DNA from: 2-02-FULL-55-14 sp964534125
GTDB taxonomy: Bacteria > Bacteroidota > Ignavibacteria > UBA10030
Assembly: GCA_964534125.1 (NCBI GenBank)
Contig: CAZHOJ010000001.1
Span: 248,001 to 312,000, forward strand
Direction: 5' to 3'
Length of the DNA stretch: 64,000 nucleotides
The notes under the pieces were generated by a model. It searched no databases. It was given only the letters and a program-made list of their open reading frames with translations, and was not told the DNA's origin. Both the position numbers and the translations under genes were made by a program. Within the stretch, counting starts at the first letter, position 1, and every line of letters starts with the position of its first letter. Positions 27,265 through 35,530 of this stretch are shown here, piece after piece.

Positions 27265-28275
27265 TCAAACCTCCCCTATTATGCGGTCGATAGTAACCAC
27301 TGATTGACGGAGATGTTCATGAGTCACGTGTGCATAGATTTCGGTGGTCCTTATACTGGAATGCCCCAGGATCCTTTGGACGAATGCGATCGGGACGTCC
27401 TGCTGAATAAGCCATGATGCCCCCGTGTGTCGAAGCGTATGGAAGTGAATCGCCTCGGATAGGCCCGCCTTCCGGACATACTTCTTGAATTGGCCCGAGA
27501 TGTAGTTACCGAGGAATCTCCGGCCCTTGGCGTTGGGGAAGACATATTCCCCTCTCCTCTCGAGATTGCTCAGAATGTTCATCGCGGTGCCGTTTAGCGG
27601 AACTGATCGCCTCCGCCTGGCCTTCACGATGAAATCCGTTCGATTCTTCAGGTGGACGTAGCCCCTCTCGAGGTCGATGTTCTCCTCCCACTTCAGTGAA
27701 AGAATCTCTCCCAGTCGCATAGACGTACACACGGCGAAGATGACAATTGACCTCAGCTGAGAGTTGTCGATGGCTTGCAGGAGACGGCCGAATTCCTGAG
27801 AATTGAGGAAGACAGGCTCCCGGTCCGGGAGGACGACATTTCTCACCCCCTCGAATGGGTTTCGCTCGATCATCCCAAGCCTCGTGGCTCGGCTGAATGC
27901 TGCCTTGAGTGTTCTGAAGTTGATGGCGACGGTCGTAGCGCTTACCTGCTTGAGTCTTTCAGACTTGAACAGCTCAATGTCGTAGGCAGATACTGTTCTT
28001 AGGAGCTTGTTGCCAATAACTTTACTGAAGTGAGTCAGGGCGAGGTCGTAGGCGGAGAGTGTGGCGGGAGCGAGTTGTCCTGGCAGCAGCTTTAGAAGCT
28101 CATTCCGAAGGTCCAGGATGGTGATCCGTTTCCAGCTGATGAACTCGCCGGAAAGATCTCTCATCCGCTGGAGAGCCTCCTCCCTGTCTCTGGAATAGGT
28201 CGAGCGCCAGACGCGTTTGCCATGATAGGAAAAGACTGCGTAGAAGATGCCGTTTCGAGAGATGAGGCAGGGCAT
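27265..28275 (-). CDS. Tyrosine recombinase / phage-type integrase
   Basis: The product is a site-specific DNA recombinase of 336 residues with the usual parts: an N-terminal Arm-like segment (MPCLISRNGIFYAVF), a SAM-like core-binding domain (about 55-150), and a catalytic domain with Arg187 (SMRLGEI), a beta-hairpin Lys near 218, His279-x-x-Arg282 (HTLRH), His305 (GHSS) and the nucleophile Tyr314 (TEIYAHV). All key residues are present, so it should be active. GGAGG nine bases before the ATG is a strong ribosome-binding site. The decayed copy at 22375-22589 has the same orientation, and the two bracket the nucleotide-kinase/radical SAM cassette. Confidence 0.93.
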   Translation of the reverse strand: MPCLISRNGIFYAVFSYHGKRVWRSTYSRDREEALQRMRDLSGEFISWKRITILDLRNELLKLLPGQLAPATLSAYDLALTHFSKVIGNKLLRTVSAYDIELFKSERLKQVSATTVAINFRTLKAAFSRATRLGMIERNPFEGVRNVVLPDREPVFLNSQEFGRLLQAIDNSQLRSIVIFAVCTSMRLGEILSLKWEENIDLERGYVHLKNRTDFIVKARRRRSVPLNGTAMNILSNLERRGEYVFPNAKGRRFLGNYISGQFKKYVRKAGLSEAIHFHTLRHTGASWLIQQDVPIAFVQRILGHSSIRTTEIYAHVTHEHLRQSVVTIDRIIGEV

Positions 28276-28301
28276 GGGGGTGTCCTCCGGTGGTGGGCTG
28301 A

Positions 28302-28354
28302 GGACAAAATAAGAAACGCCCGGCCCTTCGACTTCGCTCAGGACACCGGGCGTT
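28302..28354 (-). terminator. Terminator after the LamG-type IX protein gene, built on a REP-like palindrome
   Basis: On the minus strand the stem AACGCCCGG/CCGGGCGTT (28315-28354) is followed by TTCTTATTTTG. The loop carries CCTTCGACTTCGCTCAGGA, a repeat motif common in environmental bacterial genomes. It lies about 65 bp after the stop of the 28420-31608 gene and appears to serve as its terminator. Confidence 0.75.
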
Positions 28355-28482
28355 CTCCATTCAGCGACCTACACGATTCATTGTTTACGATTCTCGATTC
28401 ACCTCCCCCGATTCACTTACTATTTGAGCAAGATCATCTTTTTCACATCCACAAACCTCTTCGATGGATCGTCGACTGAGAC
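28314..28482. repeat. Direct repeat copy A (gene 3' end plus terminator)
   Basis: About 169 bases covering the REP-like hairpin, the spacer (CATTCAGCGACCTACACGAT) and the last 20 or so codons of the type IX-secreted protein gene. They closely match copy B at 31938-32099, in the same orientation and order. Confidence 0.85.
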
Positions 28483-31400
28483 TGCTTCGAACCTGCAGGT
28501 GTACATCCCCGAGGGGACTGTCACGCGCCACTGTTCATGATGATACCCGGCCGGCAGTTCTCTGTTTACAAGCATGGCCACCTTGTGGCCAAGCATGTCG
28601 AATACTTCCAGCGATACTCTGCAGCGGTACGGTATAGCAAACCTGATGGTGGTATGAGGATTGAAGGGATTCGGGTAATTCTGGTCGAGGCCAAACTCGG
28701 TCGGGAGAATACCATCCCCCACTGGAATACCCGTCGTCACAACGGCGATCTCCAGGCTCTGCTTTCCGTAGTTCTCATGAACGTCCCGGGCCCGGACAAC
28801 ATAGTACAGTGGCCTGGTTACGGGTGCACCTGCGTCGACGAAGGTCGCATCCGCTGTTGCCCCGACCGAGGATACGGCATCAGGATCGATCCCCGGGTCA
28901 ATGCCCCGGTATATCTCGTACTGGCCGATGTCCGAGTCTTCCGTCGGCTGCCATTCCAGCACGATGGACTGGCCCTCAACCCGCGCGGTCAGCCCCTGGG
29001 GTACGCCGGGTGGGAGGTTGTCAACGGAGGCGGCACTGTCAATGTTCGACAGGAAGAAGACATTCGAGTCTGATGTGTGGGCGACAATCATGAAGTAGTG
29101 CTTGCCTGTGGTGGTAGACATGGAGTCGTAGAGCGTCGGAACTGTGCAGGAGTAGTAGGGAAGGCGCAATGCTTCTTGCTCTGCCCACCGTTCCCACGCA
29201 TATGGTCCTCCTGCAGTGATGACGTCTTCGACCATCTTCGACGGGAGATTCGAGGGAAGATTGCCGGCGGCCTTCGCTCCATCTCCGGCAGTCAACTCCC
29301 ACGGAACCGCACGCCAGATACTGTAGCGGGGCAAAATGCGCACATCGTGATCGAGCGTGGAGGCGCGCCATCGAAGGATCGCTTTTCCCCCCTGGTCATT
29401 CGGCACGTCGGATGCCTCCAGCAGTTGCGGCGCATTCACCAGTCCCGTCTCAAACGCCTTGCGTGCCACATCGTGGGTCTGACGCAGTATCTGGACGCTT
29501 GCGAGGTTCGAGGCACCGCGGGCGACCATGACGGCGGCAAAGATCTCTCGCGACTGCCCCGGCGTGAGATTGAAGGGTCCTGTCGTCAGCAGTACCCGCT
29601 TGTCCCTCGGGTCATGATCCACCCATCCATTTCCGGTGACCGGATCTCCCGAAAACGCATAGCTGCTGACCGTTCCTGTGCCGGGATTGATTGTCGGAGA
29701 TCCGTATCGATCGAGACCTTGCAGGTAGTTGTATGCCTGAAGCGGCGTGTTCGGATCGCCCCTCGTGGAATCAACGCTCGCATTGACGAAGTACGTGAAG
29801 GCACGTAAAGGAGAACTGCCGCTGTGCTCCAGAAATGTGTAGCCGACGGCAGGAGGAGCGGCGCCATAGCCGTTGTCCGGATTGGGTTCGTCATCATTGT
29901 CCCCGTTGTAGCAGATCACGAGGCTCCGGACGGAATCGGAACAGACTGCGTCATCGGAAGGATTACCCACATCCGGATCTGACCAGAGACCTACATATGC
30001 ATTCTGCCACGTTGAGGAACTCTTGTTGATGATCCTGAACCGCATGAAGACGGTGTTCCCCAATGGACCGTTGGGATCATTGAATCCGAAGATCGTCTGC
30101 TGTACCTCTGCGCCGAGCGGGGTAGCTGACGTTACACTGTTGCCGGCGTCCGGATCAGCGTCATTGTAGACGGTCCACAGCGTTTGATCACCGGTGAGCT
30201 GAGGTGAACCATCCGGGTTCGCCGGCGCTCCGAGATCGGAGGGCCACTCGGCATAATCCAGATTGGTGCCCGCGTTGTCGCCCGCGGATATCTTGTATAC
30301 CCTGTACCGTGCATCCGAACGGTCGGCCGGTTGACCGTTCTGAATCGGTCCGGGATCGAATCCGGACGTATAAAATGCGGCGGATACCCGCACCTCACTG
30401 TTCACTAGTGCTCCGATCCAGATTCCGGACGAATAGACCGCCGTCTGCCCGCTGGAGATTGGCCACTCCAGGCCTGCACCCCTCGTCAGCGGATCCCGTG
30501 AGAATTGACCGTCCCGCTGCACCCACATGCCGATCCTGTTGGCATCGAACTGGTTCACGGCGATCGACTGTGCCGTCACCGGAAGATGCAGCTCACCCGC
30601 GTTACTTGTGACGGTCAGAACATCTGACGTCGGTCCCGCTACCAGTGGGCGGAGCGCAAGCGAGAACTCATAGTTCCACGACGGCCCCACATAGAAGAGA
30701 AATGTCCCAGGGAGGGAGATGTTCGATCCGCCCTGCTTGACGAAGCCCACCAGCGTCCCGCTGCCATTATTGATGACGTTCAGATGAATCGGCACATCCT
30801 CTCCCTGCTCAACATTCCCCAGAGCGAACGAAGTCGGGGATATAGATATCTGGGGAGTCCCGCCTGCCGTTGAGGGGGCATAGTCGCAGAAGAAAGCTCC
30901 TCCGTACAACGTGCCGTTGTTGCCGAATCCGCTGGAATCGTAGGCCGCCGTGGTTTCGGATGGTCCGTTGAGCTGGTAGTACGCGACCAGTCCGGCACGG
31001 TCACCGAGGGAGAGATTCTGATTCCGTGCGGTCTGGATCTGTGTCGCCGATCTGGCCACGTTCCAAATGCGGACCTCATCGATAAATCCGCGGAAGTGGT
31101 TCGACGCTACGCTGTAGGCGCGTCCGATGAACAGCGGATTGACCGTGGCAACAATCGTCAGTGAAGCGGGCGTTTGACCGCGCAACTCTCCGTTCATGTA
31201 GATCCTCATCGTATCTCCCGAATACGTCGCGGCGATATGGGTCCATTGATAGAGGGGAACGGGATCACCCCCTGCCTCGCAATGTGCAGCCTGCACGCCA
31301 TCGGAGATCGAAAAAATGGGGTGCTGTTCCCCTTCGGCCTGGTCGCTCAACACGATTGAATACGCATTCCATGGTTCGCCATACACGTCCAATGGTTTGT

Positions 31401-31608
31401 GAATGATGACGGGATAGTCTGATACTTTAGCGACCGGGTAGATCCAGGCTTCCAGGCTCAATGAGGTGCTCATGTCGAGCTGGGGAGCGTCATTGACGCG
31501 AATCCGGCTGTTGCCCGGGAACATGACAGAGAGATCCTGGGCTGACATCGATCCGAGACTCAGAGAGGCAACCAGCAGAGTGGCGAAAGCACGATGGAAG
31601 TGAGTCAT
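28420..31608 (-). CDS. Large secreted LamG-domain protein with type IX sorting domain
   Basis: The protein of about 1062 residues has a signal peptide (MTHFHRAFATLLVASLSLG, then SAQ). A LamG/concanavalin-like domain follows (about 30-225, SLSLEAWIYPV to EVRIWNVARS). Next come an HYDIN/ASPM-type beta domain (ISISPTSFALGNVEQGEDVP), a long domain shared in type with the protein at 45703-47784, a fibronectin type III-like part (LPPGVPQGLTARVEGQSIVL), and a type A sorting domain (LDQNYPNPFNPHTTIRFAIP). It is exported by type IX secretion and probably binds carbohydrate or a surface. GGAGGAGTC before the ATG at 31608 fixes the start. Its 3' end is duplicated at 31938-32138. Confidence 0.85.
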   Translation of the reverse strand: MTHFHRAFATLLVASLSLGSMSAQDLSVMFPGNSRIRVNDAPQLDMSTSLSLEAWIYPVAKVSDYPVIIHKPLDVYGEPWNAYSIVLSDQAEGEQHPIFSISDGVQAAHCEAGGDPVPLYQWTHIAATYSGDTMRIYMNGELRGQTPASLTIVATVNPLFIGRAYSVASNHFRGFIDEVRIWNVARSATQIQTARNQNLSLGDRAGLVAYYQLNGPSETTAAYDSSGFGNNGTLYGGAFFCDYAPSTAGGTPQISISPTSFALGNVEQGEDVPIHLNVINNGSGTLVGFVKQGGSNISLPGTFLFYVGPSWNYEFSLALRPLVAGPTSDVLTVTSNAGELHLPVTAQSIAVNQFDANRIGMWVQRDGQFSRDPLTRGAGLEWPISSGQTAVYSSGIWIGALVNSEVRVSAAFYTSGFDPGPIQNGQPADRSDARYRVYKISAGDNAGTNLDYAEWPSDLGAPANPDGSPQLTGDQTLWTVYNDADPDAGNSVTSATPLGAEVQQTIFGFNDPNGPLGNTVFMRFRIINKSSSTWQNAYVGLWSDPDVGNPSDDAVCSDSVRSLVICYNGDNDDEPNPDNGYGAAPPAVGYTFLEHSGSSPLRAFTYFVNASVDSTRGDPNTPLQAYNYLQGLDRYGSPTINPGTGTVSSYAFSGDPVTGNGWVDHDPRDKRVLLTTGPFNLTPGQSREIFAAVMVARGASNLASVQILRQTHDVARKAFETGLVNAPQLLEASDVPNDQGGKAILRWRASTLDHDVRILPRYSIWRAVPWELTAGDGAKAAGNLPSNLPSKMVEDVITAGGPYAWERWAEQEALRLPYYSCTVPTLYDSMSTTTGKHYFMIVAHTSDSNVFFLSNIDSAASVDNLPPGVPQGLTARVEGQSIVLEWQPTEDSDIGQYEIYRGIDPGIDPDAVSSVGATADATFVDAGAPVTRPLYYVVRARDVHENYGKQSLEIAVVTTGIPVGDGILPTEFGLDQNYPNPFNPHTTIRFAIPYRCRVSLEVFDMLGHKVAMLVNRELPAGYHHEQWRVTVPSGMYTCRFEAVSVDDPSKRFVDVKKMILLK

Positions 31609-31840
31609 GACTCCTCCTATATGTTTACCGGCTGATCTATCCAAAACGAATCAAGCCTCCTTCGAATGCCATGCACTCTCCAGAGGCTTCTCTCGAATCG
31701 CCGGTATCCCCAGTCTCTGGGGAGCGGTATTGTGATGCAAATCTACATCAGGCCGGACTCGCAGTCAACGGGAAAGTCGACCAATCCGGTTCCGAGTCTT
31801 AGATGTGAGAATCGGGTAAAGAAACATCTCGAAAATTCTT

Positions 31841-31870
31841 CCTACCGAAGCGTCAGCGCAGGCAGGTCTG
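31841..31870. repeat. REP-like palindromic repeat
   Basis: The sequence CCTACCGAAGCGTCAGCGCA followed by GGCAGG can form a short stem-loop (CCTACCGAAGCG with CAGCGCAGG). It resembles repeat units often scattered in environmental bacterial genomes. It lies in the repeat-rich gap 31609-32443. Confidence 0.5.
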
Positions 31871-31895
31871 CCCCGATGATGAGTTCTTCTACTCG

Positions 31896-31928
31896 AGGCA
31901 CCTTCAACCTTGTTGATAGGTGCCTTTT
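31896..31928 (+). terminator. Orphan rho-independent terminator on the plus strand
   Basis: The stem AGGCACCT/AGGTGCCT, extended inward by TCAAC/GTTGA, is followed by TTTT on the plus strand. No plus-strand gene precedes it: the 31609-31895 interval lies behind the start of a minus-strand gene. It could end a short RNA transcribed divergently from 31.6 kb, or be a relic. Confidence 0.6.
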
Positions 31929-31937
31929 CATACGCAG

Positions 31938-32099
31938 AAACGCCCGGTCCTTCGACTTCGCTCAGGACGCCGGGCGTTCTTCATTCAGCGACCTATACGA
32001 TTCACTATTCACGGTTTACGGTTCACTTCCCCAGACTTACCTGTGTAGAACCAGCTTCTTCACATCCGCAAACCTCTTCGATAGACCATCGACTGAGAC
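31938..32099. repeat. Direct repeat copy B (relic gene end plus terminator)
   Basis: Matches copy A at 28314-28482 through the REP-like hairpin (31939-31978), the CATTCAGCGACCTATACGAT spacer and the end of a type IX sorting domain. The match starts and ends at the same features, so it records a duplication of the gene tail with its terminator. Confidence 0.85.
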
Positions 32100-32138
32100 G
32101 GCGTGGAGGCGGTAGAAGATCACGTCAGGAACATCCAT
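32037..32138 (-). pseudogene. Relic 3' end of a type IX-secreted protein gene
   Basis: On the minus strand the reading HAVSVDGLSKRFADVKK and an LVLHR end parallels EAVSVDDPSKRFVDVKK and the MILLK end of the protein encoded at 28420-31608. Only about 33 codons survive. An in-frame stop lies just upstream of the MDVPDV start. The remainder of the gene is gone. Confidence 0.75.
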
Positions 32139-32443
32139 CCTTCACCTAGCCTCGCTGCCCGGCACGCCTGATGCTACCTAGCGCAGCGCTATCGCGATCG
32201 GTGGCTCCGTGATTTACTTCATCATCTCCGCACATCCTATCAGCTATAAAGAAGGTAGCAAGAATCCTTTCATCCATAATGGACCAAGACACGACTGGCA
32301 GTACGTCGAGGGTATCGTTTGCTACGAATGAGTTCAATCCGCGCTGCTGGGAAACTCGGGATATGCGGCAATGTCGACACCCGAGTGCCGGTGGTCAACA
32401 GTCAGGGAGATGGTTTCCTCGTGCGCCCTGGATTGAAAGGTGA
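32139..32443. other. Intergenic region upstream of apbE
   Basis: About 300 bases with no recognisable gene or RNA. The promoter of the apbE gene should lie here but was not identified. Confidence 0.5.
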
Positions 32444-33499
32444 ATGACCAATAAGTATCTTGGATCCATGATCACTTCCGCTTTCCGAGGATCCCGATCT
32501 CTTGTTCTGCTTGTCTTCCTTTCCTGTGCTCCGCGCTCCGAATCTCCATTCACGTTTATACGATTTGCGATGGGCACGTTCGTAGAGTACACAGTCCTGG
32601 CCGAAGATTCTATCACAGCACGAAAGGCGGTCGATCGGGCTCACGAAGAGGTCCGCCGAATCGACAGGTTGCTGTGGGAAGAGGACAGTGGAGGGGATAT
32701 CTTCGTGTTCAATACGTCCATTTCAGGGTCTATGGTTTCCCGGGAAACGTTCGATTTCTTGCAACGCAGCAGTTCGTATTCACAGACATCCAAGGGTGCG
32801 TTCGACATGACGATCGGACCGGCCCTCGCACTCTATCATTTCGGGGACCCGAACGGGTATCCCCCCGAATCGGCGATGGTCAGCCAACAGACCTTGCTGG
32901 TCGGAATTGATGGGATTATTCTCACAAATGTGCGATCCGATTCGGGATACGTCGGGAAGTCGTCGCGAGATATTACACTTGCCGTAGGAGGCGTGGCGAA
33001 GGGATACGCTGTGGACCGGGCCATTGCCGTACTGAGAGCCAATGGCGTCAGGAATGCACTGGTCAACGCGGGCGGCGATTTATACTGCCTTGGCACTTCC
33101 CCGGCGGGAGCCTGGCGTATTGGCATCCGAGATCCGCGTGCCCGAAACGAGGTCTCGGCAGTCCTCCTGCTTTCAAACAAAGCAGTCGCTACCTCAGGAG
33201 ATTACGAACAGTACTTTGAACATAATGGGATTCGGTACCACCACATCCTCGATCCAAAGACAGGCTGGCCCGCCCGGACATCCATGAGTTCGACAGTCAT
33301 TGCCGCGACGGCCGAAAAGGCGGACGCGATGGCTACAGCAATGTTCGTGCTTGGCCCCCTTGAAGGGATCTCTCTGGCAAATTCCCTCTCCGGGATCGAA
33401 GCGATGATCATCGATACTTCCGGCGTTACCTTCCTGTCAGAAGGTATGTCCTCCTATCTGGAGTCTGAGCCAGCCGGGCGCAGCGGCAAAGCGCACTAG
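32444..33499 (+). CDS. apbE: ApbE-family FAD:protein FMN transferase, lipoprotein
   Basis: ApbE proteins attach FMN covalently to Thr or Ser of redox proteins such as RnfG/NqrC in the periplasm. The signature parts are present: FIRFAMGTFVEYT at the mature start, AFDMTIGPAL, GGVAKGYAVDRA (about residues 186-197), VNAGGDLY, and HHILDPKTGWPA with ADAMATAMFVLG near the end, where Asp and Thr bind Mg2+. The signal peptide ends in a lipobox (VFLSC, Cys28), giving a lipoprotein. At 351 residues the length is usual. It is a lone gene on this strand. No Rnf or Nqr genes are in the window, so its target is unknown. The NusG-domain-II protein at 39270 is a frequent genomic companion of ApbE. Confidence 0.93.
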   Translation: MTNKYLGSMITSAFRGSRSLVLLVFLSCAPRSESPFTFIRFAMGTFVEYTVLAEDSITARKAVDRAHEEVRRIDRLLWEEDSGGDIFVFNTSISGSMVSRETFDFLQRSSSYSQTSKGAFDMTIGPALALYHFGDPNGYPPESAMVSQQTLLVGIDGIILTNVRSDSGYVGKSSRDITLAVGGVAKGYAVDRAIAVLRANGVRNALVNAGGDLYCLGTSPAGAWRIGIRDPRARNEVSAVLLLSNKAVATSGDYEQYFEHNGIRYHHILDPKTGWPARTSMSSTVIAATAEKADAMATAMFVLGPLEGISLANSLSGIEAMIIDTSGVTFLSEGMSSYLESEPAGRSGKAH

Positions 33500-33504
33500 A
33501 AGCT

Positions 33505-33655
33505 ATCTCAAATATACTCTACACAGGATGGTTTCTCGCAAAGCTCGCAAAGAAGGCAACGCCCGCAACGTAAATTTTAACATAATGTAAGGGTCCTACG
33601 TTGCGAGCTTTCTTTTTGTCCGTTGCGGTCGTTGCGAGAAATGTTTTTGAGATGG
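33505..33655. repeat. Long imperfect inverted repeat between convergent genes
   Basis: Two arms of about 65-70 bases, each containing TTTCTCGCAA and CGCAACGTA blocks, face each other around 33575-33590. The outermost parts (CTATCTCAAA and TTTTGAGATGG) also pair. It lies between the ends of apbE and the DUF1080 gene, so it may act as a two-way terminator. It has the look of a dispersed palindromic repeat family. Confidence 0.75.
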
Positions 33656-33677
33656 TTTCAAGTCTCTGGTCGCTGTG

Positions 33678-34634
33678 TCACCGGCCTGGAATGATGTAGA
33701 TGTTCCGATATTCAATCTCTCTGTGATCACCCTGCAGCATGAGAGGACCAGACATGGCCTCGGCATTGTCGAGGGCCCCTCCGGTCATTCCCGGGATCTC
33801 CTTGTTGTCGACAACCTTTTTTCCGTTGAGTATAACCGTCACATATCGCCCCACCAGCTCGACATCCAGCACATTCCATTCTCCCGGGGGATTCATGGCC
33901 GCCTCGCTCGGCGCGATGAATCCGTATACTCCGCCGACGCTCGTCAGACCTATGGTCTCGGGATTGTTCATCACCTGCAGCTCGTATCGTCCTCTCAGGT
34001 AAATGCCGCTGTTGCTTTGGGGCGCGAGCCTCATCTCCACGTGCAGCTTGAAATCTCCGAACATCTGTCTGGTCACGAGATCGACGCTCGGCGGAGTATT
34101 CTTCAGCATTCCATCTTTGATCCGCCATCCGCTCGGAGCGTGCATATATCGGAGTCGCCAATTTGACAGATCATTCTCATGAAGCAGGGTCATTCTGTCT
34201 CCCCATGTGACATGCCGCTGGGCAAGCTCCGGGGCCGACACGCCTTCAAAGCTGATCCTGTCACCCGCCGGATTGAACGTCACCCCCTTCATTTTGCGAC
34301 CGTCCATGCGACAGATAAAGCGAAGATCGACATTCTGCTTTTCGTACTGCGGAGGGAGCGAGAACTCGAGCACTCCGTCATGGAATTCGATCCGCGGAAT
34401 GGGGCGCGCACTCCCCTCCTTGCCGTTGACAAAGCGTCCGCCTGGCTTACCCTGCTCCTGACTCAACTCAAGCCATGACGGATACGCCCGATCGACATCA
34501 TAGATGGTCAGGTTCCATCTCCCAAACCACTCTTTTGGAATGTCCTGAGCGAGTGAAACCTGAGACGACACGAGAAGCATGATCAGAGATGCCGGGCCCA
34601 AGACCCGTACGAAGAATCGGCCAAATGGAATCAT
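33678..34634 (-). CDS. DUF1080 protein (3-keto-disaccharide hydrolase type)
   Basis: The 318-residue exported protein (signal peptide FVRVLGPASLIMLLVSSQVS, then LAQ) ends in a DUF1080 domain (about residues 155-318). Its hallmarks are LRYMHAPSGWRIKDGML, FGDFKLHVEMRLAP, SGIYLRGRYELQVM and the final IEYRNIYIIPG. The N-terminal half is a second beta-rich domain. DUF1080 proteins of known function cleave 3-keto-glycosides after a Gfo/Idh-type oxidation. The start at 34634 is preferred over 34646 because GGAGGG sits at correct spacing. It is the last gene of the sugar locus, 14-26 bp after the ROK gene. Confidence 0.85.
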   Translation of the reverse strand: MIPFGRFFVRVLGPASLIMLLVSSQVSLAQDIPKEWFGRWNLTIYDVDRAYPSWLELSQEQGKPGGRFVNGKEGSARPIPRIEFHDGVLEFSLPPQYEKQNVDLRFICRMDGRKMKGVTFNPAGDRISFEGVSAPELAQRHVTWGDRMTLLHENDLSNWRLRYMHAPSGWRIKDGMLKNTPPSVDLVTRQMFGDFKLHVEMRLAPQSNSGIYLRGRYELQVMNNPETIGLTSVGGVYGFIAPSEAAMNPPGEWNVLDVELVGRYVTVILNGKKVVDNKEIPGMTGGALDNAEAMSGPLMLQGDHREIEYRNIYIIPGR

Positions 34635-34660
34635 GATTCCCTCCATTCTAAGGTATGATC

Positions 34661-35530
34661 CTAGAGCTTTTCAGGTCTCAGTTCACCTGCGAGGGAGGCG
34701 GCCCCAAGAACTCCGCTGTTCTCAGTATCGGAGCACTCGACGCGAAGCTTTTCAAGCGATTTCGTGTACGCAAATGAGCGGACTCCGGAGATGAGGCTGC
34801 TCTGAAAATACCGGTACGCCTTGCTGACCGATCCTCCCAGGATGATCAGCTCGGGATCGTATGCGTACAGCATCGCTTTTACAGCCTCTGCCAGGTGTCC
34901 GCCGAAGCGAGCAAAGTGTCTCAAAGCCTCTTCTGAGCCATGCTTCGCGAGGTCCATCAGTTCCTCACCGGTCGCTCCACAGTGACGCTGAAAATATTGT
35001 CCGCTGCAATACTCCTCGAAATTGCCCCCGAGGTAGGGGATCATGCCGAATTCACCCGCGCCGCAATTCGCACCTTCATAGAGGCGACCGTCCAGAACGA
35101 CCCCAGCAGCCATCCCGGTCCCGAGAATGACCCCAAGGAATGAACGGGTTCCCTTGGCCTTGCCAAAGCGCTTTTCAGCGAGAGCGAAGCAATTTGCATC
35201 GTTGTTGACAAACACCGGACGGCGGAAGCGCTCCCTCAACCAACGGGCCACTGGTACTTCGTCCCACGAAGGGATGTTCTGCACGTTGTACACTGTCCCC
35301 GTCCTCGTGTCGACGACGCTGGGCACACCGATCCCGATCGCCACGACATCATCGGTAAATCCCTTCGCTATGGCCCCAACGATTTCCGTAAACACATCAT
35401 CTTTCGATGCGTCAGACGTGATTCGACAAGAGGCGAGGCTCTCGATACGGGCACCCACCACCCGGCCGACTCGGACATTTGTCCCTCCGAGATCGATCCC
35501 CAAGACTGGTTCCGTCGTTAGCTCTTCCAT
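34661..35530 (-). CDS. ROK-family sugar kinase
   Basis: The protein phosphorylates a hexose with ATP, most likely in the cytoplasm after uptake. LGIDLGGTNVRVGRV (residues 10-24) is the ATP phosphate loop, VNNDANCFA (108-116) carries the catalytic Asp, and GTGMAAGVVLDGRLYEGANC and GEFGM complete the ROK pattern. The zinc site usual in the family (CxCGxxGC) is missing: the sequence there is GGNFEEYCSGQYF with a single Cys. This occurs in some ROK members but is notable. It overlaps the transporter gene by 13 bases, so translation is coupled. Substrate not determined. Confidence 0.9.
   Translation of the reverse strand: MEELTTEPVLGIDLGGTNVRVGRVVGARIESLASCRITSDASKDDVFTEIVGAIAKGFTDDVVAIGIGVPSVVDTRTGTVYNVQNIPSWDEVPVARWLRERFRRPVFVNNDANCFALAEKRFGKAKGTRSFLGVILGTGMAAGVVLDGRLYEGANCGAGEFGMIPYLGGNFEEYCSGQYFQRHCGATGEELMDLAKHGSEEALRHFARFGGHLAEAVKAMLYAYDPELIILGGSVSKAYRYFQSSLISGVRSFAYTKSLEKLRVECSDTENSGVLGAASLAGELRPEKL

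Noticed and set aside
28322..28340. Coding meaning of the FDFAQD / PERSRRAG peptide reading
   Set aside because: These peptides come from translating a REP-like palindrome. They are repeat artefacts, not protein.
32146..32337. A 63-codon minus-strand ORF upstream of the relic gene end
   Set aside because: No domain, no ribosome-binding site and no neighbour relationship. It lies in a repeat-rich gap.
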